Assembly (NCBI GenBank): GCA_016647705.1
Contig: CM028326.1
Coordinates: forward strand, 30,081,401 to 30,145,400
Origin: Eucommia ulmoides
Taxonomy: Eukaryota; Streptophyta; Magnoliopsida; Garryales; Eucommiaceae
Direction of reading: 5' to 3'
DNA length: 64,000 nt
A model generated the notes under the pieces. It ran no database searches. It was not told the DNA's origin and saw nothing but the letters and a program-made list of their open reading frames with translations. The position numbers and the translations under genes were made by a program. Positions within the stretch are counted from its first letter, which is position 1. Each line of letters begins with the position of its first letter. This document shows positions 56,480 to 64,000 of this stretch, one piece after another.

Positions 56480-57300
56480 ATGGTAAGGCTTATTCAGGAC
56501 GATTATGAAGATGATAAAGCCATAGACATTCTGAGTTTGGAAAAAATATATTGTAGGGACCAGATTCGTATGCTCAGGAAGGCAAATAAGAAAGAAAATG
56601 GGGGGAAAAACCTCTGGTTAGAAGTGAGAGACAAGTGGGTATCTATTGAGAGTCTAGAAGGATGGAGAAATAAATAGTAAGAAGACAGAAGATTTACGGA
56701 AACAAAGGTCAAAAGGGTGTTTTAATGGAAAAATATGAGTTCGGGGAAGAATGTTTGAAGAAAAAGAAGACTCGGATATCATAGACAAAAGTGAATTGAA
56801 TAGACAATGGAAATCCTAAGGGAAACAAGTTGCAGATGAAGAAATTTCGAATAGGAGACACAGAGAAGTCAAATAGTAAAGAAAAAGTAGAAGAGATGGA
56901 GAATATAGGAGGTGGCAAGAAGAAACATTAACATTTAAAAGTTGGCATTAAATTTGGATATGGAAGGGAAGAAATGGCTTAATAAATTGGTGGTGGGAGA
57001 ATTTCATTCATTTATAACCATGCAACATTTAAATACATCTTTTGTCCAGGAACATGTTAATTCAACCATTGCCAAATCTGTGGTAGGGAAGCTAGTTTTG
57101 CTCACTTTTGACTTAGTGGAAATGATAACAGCTCTGTTAGATTGTGATAGTTGCAAGTGGTTGGAAAACTAGTTCGATCAGTGTAGGAGTAGGAAGAGGG
57201 ATTTGCTAGTAAAGAAAGTCTTATATGGATCACTTTAATACTCATCCATGGTTGAAGATGGAAATGTTTTAAAAAAAACAAAATGAGATGGGGGGGACCT
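56480..57300 (+). pseudogene. LINE ORF1, DUF4283-type
   Basis: A first frame (56480-56677, 65 codons) starts 'MVRLIQDDYEDDKAIDILSL' and has no match I recognise. From 56942, 'KKWLNKLVVGEFHSF', 'NTSFVQEHVNSTIAKSVVGKLVLLTFD' and 'CKWLEN*FDQCRSRKRDLLVKKVLYGS' match the DUF4283 pattern 'eeWl.rslVGe..sf....l...f...g.....v..lGg..vLl.Fds...m......e..wl..WF..l..W......r.vW'. That domain is found in ORF1 of plant L1 LINEs and is thought to bind RNA. The stop replaces the conserved Trp of 'NWF'. ORF1 sequence probably continues to 57918 and from 60514, with decay. Confidence 0.72.
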
Positions 57301-57923
57301 AGTCTGGGTGGAAGATGAAACAATAAAGGAGAAAGCTTTTGATAAATGAATATGCTTTATTTCAATGGACTTAATTAATGTATTATCGGGGATGTGGAAC
57401 TTAAGATTAATGAAAGAAGTTTTATGGTCAGAATGATAGAAGAACCATATTTGTGTCCTAAATTGAGAAGTATTGAGAAGGATTTCAATTAAGGGATTAG
57501 GATAGCAACCAAAACAAATAAGGTGAGTTTGTCTTTCGAATGAAATATCCAGTTTCCGACAAGTTCACTAGAGAGACAATTAGGGAAGAAAATGTAATTT
57601 TGGAAAAAAGTAATCCTAGGATCAGTGGAGGGGGTTGGTGTAATAAACAAAGAGGTTCAAGTTAAAGGTACAAATCAATTTTGGTATTAGTTTGACAAAA
57701 ACAAAAATAGAAATAGGAAGCATGGCAATGCAGGCTTGGATAGGCATGGAGATTAATAATCTGCAAGGAAATGAAGTAGACATGGAAAAAGGATAAATTA
57801 CAGTTAGAAATCGTTATGTCTTGAAGTAAGGAAATTTCTAAGAGAGCCGTAGCAATGTAAAAATTCGAGCCCTAGGTGAAAAGTGGTCGAAGGACATTAC
57901 GGAATAAGACTTTCTATGTTGCT

Positions 57924-58422
57924 TATTGAAATTGAGGGGAAAATAAATTAGGGAAGATAGGAAAGAAATGATATTTGATTATAATCCATGAGGATACAAT
58001 ACAACTCAATACAATACAACATACAACATAATACAAGCAACTATATCTATGTATAGACAATTGAAACTCATGAAATCTTTAGCCATAAATGACATAGAAG
58101 AAAATAAGGTACTAAGCATGGGTTGGCATTAATGGAAGCTTGCCAGAAAGCTGGAGATTGTGTGGAAATATGCCTTAGAGAAATAAATGAAGAAAGATGG
58201 ATGCATGTGTGAAGATAGAGAAAGACATGAGTGGGAGTCGTTGGTTGATTGGGAGTGAGAGAGATACATGAGTGAAGAGAGAGGGAGACATGAGTGGGAG
58301 TGGTTGGTTGAATAGGAGTGGCAAAGATATTAGACAAAGTAGTGGCATAAATATTGGACTTGCAGAGCATGAGATCTTGACAATTGAGCTGCTAACTTGG
58401 AGAGTATTTATGTTCTATAATA
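57924..58422 (-). repeat. Element T 3' LTR (left)
   Basis: 499 bp, with two units of a ~60 bp tandem repeat (58190-58320: 'gagacatgagtgggagt.gttggttga'). Terminal TG and CA are both mutated to TA. Confidence 0.85.
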
Positions 58423-58696
58423 TCCCCCTCAAACGCAAGGTAGCATAATGGATACCAACATGAGTTTGGAAAGTATAATGTGAAAGTGTTGGGGTTTGGA
58501 GGATGGACATCGCTTTGGGATAGGAATTGGCAAAACGACAAAGAACTTGGATAAGACAAAAGGGCTGCAAACTTGAACAATTATGGGCTAAATTGGGCCA
58601 CGATCTCGAACAATTGTTGAACGAAGGGGCCAGAGTCTTGAAATACCACCATAAGATGAAAAATGATGAAAGTCGGCGAGCTTGAAAAACCACGGG

Positions 58697-59065
58697 GTAA
58701 AGAAACTACACTGACGGCAAATAAACTAAATAAAACGTGTAAATTTAAAAGAAACTACACTAACGGCATAGAAACCGAATAAAACATGTAGATTGAAAAG
58801 AAACTACACTGATGGCATAGAGACCGAATAAAATGTGTAGATTGAAAAGAAACTATACTAATGGTATGGAGACCGAATAAAACATGTAGATTTAAAAGAA
58901 ACTACATACGGCATGGAGACCGAATAAAAGTGTAGATTTAAAAGAAATTACACACGGCATGGAGACCGAATAAAAGTGTAGATTTAAAAGAAACTACTAA
59001 CAGCATGGAAACCGAATAAAAGTGTAGAAACGGAAAAGATACCGAATAATAGTAAATACGTGTTG
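58697..59065. repeat. Minisatellite of ~56 bp in element T
   Basis: About six units of 'aaaagaaactacac..acggcat', '.gagaccgaataaaa', 'gtgtagat', varying from about 52 to 62 bp. Non-coding in all frames. Confidence 0.85.
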
Positions 59066-59069
59066 GTCG

Positions 59070-59540
59070 AAAAGAAACTACATTGTAGGTGTAGAAAATT
59101 GAAAAACCAACACCATGTTTGGAATTGGAACACCCAAAAACTTCAAGAACCGGTGTGAACCAGATCAAAACCAGAATAATTTTCACTAATCCGGAGTGAA
59201 GAAGTGAACCGTAAACTGGTTTGTATAGTTATAGAAGAAACTACACTGTAGAAGATGAATTTTAAAAAACCTATACCACAGTTGGAATCAGGGCACTGAA
59301 AAACCCTAGGAACTAGTTTTAAATAGGGGAGAACCAGATTTAAAATTACTAAACTGGTAGGAAAAATTTAACAATGAACTGGTATGTGTATTTATAAAAG
59401 AAAGTATACTATATAAACATAGTTTTAAGAAATGGACACCACAATTGGATTGAGAGCACCAAAAAAGTCTTGGAACTGGTCTAAACATGTCATGAGCCGG
59501 TTGAAAAAAAGGTGAACCGATCCAATCAAAATGACTGAAA
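59070..59540. repeat. Three ~165 bp tandem units in element T
   Basis: Units begin near 59077, 59235 and 59400 at 'gaaactacact(g)ta' or its variants. Each includes a 'ccacagttggaat' word and 'gaac(t/c)ggt' words. More diverged than the 56 bp minisatellite. Confidence 0.7.
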
Positions 59541-59948
59541 AATCAGTCTACGAGTCGGGAAGTTAGGCAGCGCGTGAATCTGGGCTGGTAACTTCAAACG
59601 GAGTGTGAGAGCGCGTCTAGCATAAAAAAAATACGTGTGATACATTGTTGTAATCTTCTTTCAAAGAGAAATTTAGATCTAGCATCAAATTTCTAATTGA
59701 AATTTGAAACGTTTTTGAAAAGGTCGATCTGTGTGCGAAACGGTAAGTTTTTCGGGCAGAAATTTAAGCAGAGCGTAGAGGTTAGTTAGATCTCCGATTG
59801 TGGTGATTTTTGCAGCCTTAGAGTCGTTTCGGAATAACATATATAGGTATATGATCAGAAAAGCAAATGGAGCACTATAAAGAAATAGAGGAAAAAGGGG
59901 GGGAAAAGAGGGGGGAAAAATGCTTTGGATCTTAAGCTCTTGATACCA

Positions 59949-60508
59949 TGTTGAAATTCATGGGAAAATAAACTAGAGAAGAAAGGAAATAAATGATATT
60001 TTATTATAATCCATGAGGATACAATACAACTCAATACAATACAACATACAATATAATACAGGCAACTCTATCTGTCTATAGACAATTGAAACTCATAAAG
60101 TCTTTAGCAATGAATGATATAGAAGAAAATAAGGTACTAAGCATGGGTTCGAATTAATGGAAACTTGCTGGACAACCAGAGATGGTGTGGAAATATGTCG
60201 TAGAGAAATAAATGAAGAAAGAGGGATACGTGTGTGAAGAGAGAGGGAGATATGAGTGGGAGTGGTTGGTTGATTGGGAGTGAGAATGACACATGAGTGA
60301 AGAGAGAGGGAGACATAAGTGGGAGTGGTTGGTTGATTGGGAGTGAGAATGATACATGAGTGAAGAGAGATGGAGACGTGAGTGAGTGGTTTGTTAAATA
60401 GGAGTGGCAAAGATCTTAGACAAAGTAGTGGTAGAAATATTGGACTTGGAGAGCATGAGATCTTGACAATTGAGCTGCCAACTAGGAGAGCATTTATTCT
60501 CTCTAACA
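59949..60508 (-). repeat. Element T 5' LTR (right)
   Basis: 560 bp, plus-strand ends 'tgttgaaattcatggg' and 'ctctctaaca'. It has three units of the ~60 bp repeat (60235-60410) against two in the other LTR, which explains the length difference. Confidence 0.87.
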
Positions 60509-61098
60509 TTGCTAAACACGTGGATGGCTGGAGCAAACATAGGTCACAAGGGAGAAAAAAAGATAGGAATTGTTCAAAGAAAACGGTAGCTCGTTCTCTA
60601 AGAACATAGTACACCAAAAAATTTCTTGCATCATTGAGGATGATTAGCATGTATGTTTTAATCTTTCTTAATAACAAACTTGTTCTTAAATAGTCCCTAA
60701 AAAAATAGATTTTCTTTTCTGCAAAAAAAAAATTAAAAAGAATCTTGAAAGAAATTTCCCCCAAACAAGCAAAAATAAGGAAATGGAAGACAAAAAGGGC
60801 CTCGGTATCTAATTCATTGGCAAGGGAGGTGGTCAATAATTCTATCTCCGATGGGGGAATCGTCAATTGTAATAGCTTATTCTTGGAGGAATTGAAAAAA
60901 GTTATGTTAATAGGGAGACATATGGGTTGGACCATCCAAGATAATGAGCAATAAATAAGAAAACGTATTGAAAATGATCAACAATGAGTACGATATTTTT
61001 TACAATGACAAGAAAGAATAGAGTCAAAATAAAATTTAGCCTTGGGGTTGAGGTAGCAATAGTTGTAGCAATAAGAGTAGTATGAGTATTAGTTAAGG

Positions 61099-62100
61099 AT
61101 GGTGCATTTTATTAGTTGGAATGTTAGAGGTATTTGTAATAGAGTTAAATATAAAGATATTTGAAAACCAATTAGGAATAATGGGGTGGATTTTCTTTTC
61201 TTACGAGAAACCAAAGTGAAGGAAATTTTAGAGTCCCATATTCGTAAGTTGTGGAGGGATGATCAGGGGAAGTTTGAATTTGTAAGAATAAGTAGGAAAT
61301 CAAGAGGGTTGGTGACAGTTTGCGATTGTAGATTTTTTAATCTCCAATTTTTCTTGAATAGAGACAGGTACATCCTTTTGAAATTATCAGTAGGATGAGA
61401 CTCTCTGATTCTTAATATTCATAAACATAATGGGGTTCCAGACATAAGAGCTCTCTGGGGAGAATTGTCGGCCTTAAAAAAACAAATAAGATGACCTTGG
61501 GTGGTCAGGGGGGATTTTAATGAGGTTTTGAAGATAGAAGAGAGAAAATATTGTTTGTCCATGAGAGAGGAATGAAGGAGTTAGGAAAATTTGTATAAGA
61601 CTTGGATATAGTGGATCTCCCAATGAAAAGAATGAAATTCATATGGTTAAATTCTAGGTTAGCTAGTAAAATTGATAGATTTCTATCCTCCTCGAAGTGG
61701 TTGAACTCCTTCAAGGATCTATTTCAAATAGGCTTATCGAAGGAACCGTCAAACCATACTCCAATTTTTTTTTGGATAAAGTTCATTAAATTGGGGTCCA
61801 AAACTGTTTAGATCCATAGATTGTTGGAGAAAGTTTCCCAAATTCATTTAGTTACTTACAAACCAATGGGAGCTATTCTCGACCAATGATCCAAGTGGGA
61901 AGTTACCTTTATATGAAAAATTAAAAGAGTTGAAGGACGGAAGAATAGAATAACCACCATTTTGGAAATGTAGACCTTAGAGTTTAAAAGAGTTGGAAAA
62001 CGTTCTAGATGATAGATAATTAGATGTAGGAGAAGTATACCTTAGAGCGAAGCTTATTGAGGATCTTTGGGCAGTTGGCTTAGCTACGGCTAGTTTCTGA
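61099..62100 (+). pseudogene. LINE ORF2 endonuclease domain
   Basis: From the ATG at 61099, 'FISWNVRGI', 'VDFLFLRETKV' (RETK codons at 61204-61215, where the usual QETK supplies the catalytic Glu), a stop in '..LSVG*DSLILN' and 'PWVVRGDFNEVLK' (about 61498-61535, catalytic D and N). This is the apurinic-type endonuclease that nicks target DNA to start LINE insertion. Later codons ('PLYEKLKELK', 61900-61930) belong to the linker before RT. At least five stops or frame changes. Confidence 0.85.
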
Positions 62101-62479
62101 GATTAGAAATCTAGAGTGAAGTGTTCGGTAGGGGGAGACAGAAATTCTATTTTTTTTTTATGTGTCGGTGAAAATTAGGAGATCAAGGAATAATTTGCAT
62201 TCGTTGAAAATAGAGGGAGTGGCTTTGATAGATCCTGAAGGGATAAAAGAGGAAGTTTTTTTTTTTCCTTCTTTAGTCACCACTTCAAATGCTCAAGGTG
62301 GGCTAGGCCTAGATTTGAGTCTCTAGATTATTCGTCTTTGGATGAATCTTTGAATAGCCTTGGAAAGGCCTTTTACTTAGAAAGAGGTTGGGTTGGCCTT
62401 AGATTCATGTGTGGGAAATAAATAACATGGGCTAGATGGTTTCGATTTGAATTTCATCAAGAAGTTTTGGAACATATTG

Positions 62480-64000
62480 AAGATTAAGATCTTAGTGTTC
62501 TTCAATAAGTTCTTGGAGACATGACATGTTAGAAAGGGAGTGAATGCGACCTTTATATCATTGATCCCTAAAGTGTCATGCCTAATCAAACTAGGAGAGT
62601 TTATACCAATTAGTATGGTTAATTGTCTATACAAGTTGTTGGAAAAAATGTTAGCTAGGCGGCTAAGTAGCATTATGGGCTCGTTGATTGGTGATTAACA
62701 AAGTGGCTTCCTTCGGCAAATTAGTTACAATATTCTCATCGCTAATGAGGTGATTGATGATGCCAAGAAGAGAAAATGGGAAGTCTTAGCTTTCAAACTT
62801 GAATTTTAAAGGCATATGATTGGTAGATTGGGACTTCTTGGAATTTGCAATGGAAAAATTTGGGTTTGGGTCGAGATGGAGAGGGTGGATTAAGGAATAC
62901 CTAAATTCAGTCTCGATCTAGATCCTTATTAATGGATCACCAACGAAGGAGATTAGGATGGGGTGTGGGTTGAGGTAAGGGGACCCAATCTCCCCTAGGC
63001 TATTTTTGTTCGAAGCTGAAGTGCTTAATTTAGTGTTGAGAAAGGCGGAGTGACTAGAGCTTATACATAAAGTACAAGTGGGAAGGAGTCCATTATCCAT
63101 TACCCATTTGCAATTTGTTGATGATAATCTTGTGTTTAGTAGGGCCAACTTGGAAGATGCCCTAAATAACAAATTTATCTTTAGGAATTTTGATCTTTTT
63201 CCAGGGGTAAGATTGAATTTTTGTAAGAGTATTTTGGTAGGGATTGGAGTCTCTGAGACTAAGATGATAGAAATTACCCAATTATTAAAATGTAAAGTGG
63301 GATCCCTTCCTTTAACTTATTTAGGTATGCCCTTGGGGGTTAACCCAAATAGGAGTAATTTGTGGAATCAAGTAATAGATAAGTTGCAATCTAAATTGGC
63401 CAGTTGGAATACAATGTTTTTATCCCTGGGAGAGAGAGTTATTCTCATTCATTTGGTATTGTCTAGTATCCCCTACTTCCACCTCTCTGTTTAGAATTCC
63501 AGTCCAAGTAGCAAACAAAATTGAGAGGATTATGAGGAGCTTCTTGATGAAGTCTCTAGGGATAAGGAAAATTCATTGGGCAGCCTGGGATAAGATTGTG
63601 AGATGAAAAAGGGGGGGGGGGAGTAGGCATTAGTAGAGTTGTATTAAGGAATATGGCTTGTTGGTCAAATGGCGATGGAGATTTGGGCTGGAGAGGTCTA
63701 TATGGAAAAATGTAATTTATAATAAATATGAGATAGAGGAAGAATCTTGGCTCCATTTCAGGAGTAAAAAGGATCGTCCTCTTTACCTTTGATGAATATT
63801 ATTTCCACCATGAAGAATCCAAGGTATGCTGATATCTTCTTAGAGAACTTTGATTTTATAGTAGGAAATGGGAACAATGTATCTTTCTAGAATGATAATT
63901 AGGAGCATTTAGGTAAATTAAGCTCCATGTTTCCGAGAATCTTTCACTTGGCCAAACATAAAGATGCCAAAATTTCTAAGTTGGGAAGATAAGGAGATGG
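62480..64000 (+). pseudogene. LINE ORF2 reverse transcriptase domain (continues past the window)
   Basis: 'RKGVNATFISLIPKVS' (about 62535), 'EFIPISMVNCLYKLLEKMLARRL' (62600-62670), 'QSGFLRQ' and 'ILIANEVIDDAKKRK' (62735-62775), then 'HLQFVDDNLVFSRA' with the catalytic FVDD at 63114-63125 (usually FADD). The frame 63078-63494 keeps 138 codons, including 'LGMPLGVNPNRSNLWNQVID' and 'SLGERVILIHLVLSSIPYF', the thumb region. 'DRLRQGDPLSP' survives as 'GDPISPR' near 62980. The enzyme primes reverse transcription at the nicked target. Multiple stops elsewhere. Confidence 0.88.

Larger units (their letters stand above)
57924..60508 (-). mobile_element. Element T: non-coding LTR retrotransposon with tRNA-Met primer site
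   Basis: 2585 bp. LTRs 57924-58422 and 59949-60508 with perfect TSDs ttgct (57919-57923) and ttgct (60509-60513). In the antisense reading, the 5' LTR end '..caaca' (at 59949) is followed at once by TGGTATCAAGAGC (59936-59948), complementary to initiator tRNA-Met, the usual copia primer. The polypurine tract 'gtttgaggggga' (58423-58434) precedes the 3' LTR. The ~1.5 kb internal region has no ORF but consists largely of two minisatellites. It would need proteins from another element. Confidence 0.92.
56150..64000 (+). mobile_element. L1 LINE, sense, interrupted by element T, running off the window
   Basis: ORF1 with a DUF4283-type domain (56942-57240) and ORF2 with endonuclease and RT (61099-64000) lie in order on the plus strand, as in plant L1 elements. 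Element T (57924-60508) sits between them with a perfect TSD. Many stops and frameshifts in ORF2 show it is old. The 5' limit is uncertain (about 56150); the 3' end is beyond the window. Confidence 0.83.

Noticed and set aside
60093-60935. Open frame of 280 codons on the minus strand, the longest in the window
   Set aside because: It runs antisense across the element T LTR and decayed LINE sequence. The tandem units give a repetitive peptide, and no protein family is visible, so it is a chance frame.

Overview
The window reads as plant nuclear heterochromatin, probably from a eudicot. It is AT-rich and I found no intact host gene, no tRNA or rRNA gene, and no bacterial feature. It is built from nested and mostly broken transposable elements. 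Coding remnants are Ty1/copia and Ty3/gypsy polyproteins, plant L1 LINE proteins, and fragments of two host genes: amidophosphoribosyltransferase and a papain-like cysteine protease. I cannot name the species.

Layout. (1) 1-19030: a satellite of ~160 bp monomers (1-381, 7367-8371, 16080-17010, antisense scrap 18885-19030) is split by a gypsy-like non-autonomous element A (382-7366, itself hit by solo LTR C at 3987-5426) and by a complex of family B repeats in alternating orientation (8372-16079) that holds a hAT MITE. (2) 19044-30150: an antisense copia element (C1) is split by the complete gypsy-like element E (20780-27700). (3) 30160-38640: a dispersed repeat R1, a cysteine-protease tail fused to an antisense LINE 3' end, a decayed Tat-lineage gypsy pol with two RNase H domains, a 5'-truncated LTR (F) and a Tat-like LTR. 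(4) 38706-45656: element D, antisense, carrying solo LTR D2 and an internal inversion. (5) 45884-55530: B5, copia C2 (holding a Pack-MULE and a second hAT MITE) and copia C3 (holding solo LTR G). (6) 55815-64000: a second R1 copy, then a sense L1 LINE (ORF1, ORF2) split by a 2.6 kb non-coding LTR element T.

Boundaries were read from TG..CA ends, primer-binding sites, polypurine tracts, target-site duplications (TSDs) and paralogous empty sites. TSDs supported in the sequence: C ccaag/ctaag; D2 cccaa/cccaa; E ttctt/ttctc; G gaaag/gaagg; B5 atctt/gtctt; T ttgct/ttgct; MITE1 caagtaat/caaataat; MITE2 ctcataac/ctcaaaac.

The most unusual signal is regulatory. The A/C/D/E group of long LTRs carries, at the same place, several copies of a degenerate 16 bp palindrome (about CACCGCTGCAGCGGTG), followed directly by exact plant Evening Elements (AAAATATCT). 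F keeps part of the palindrome array, and the more distant G has one perfect variant. Family B repeats instead carry arrays of GGTTGACCGA, which contains the WRKY W-box TTGACC. All function here is inferred from motifs.
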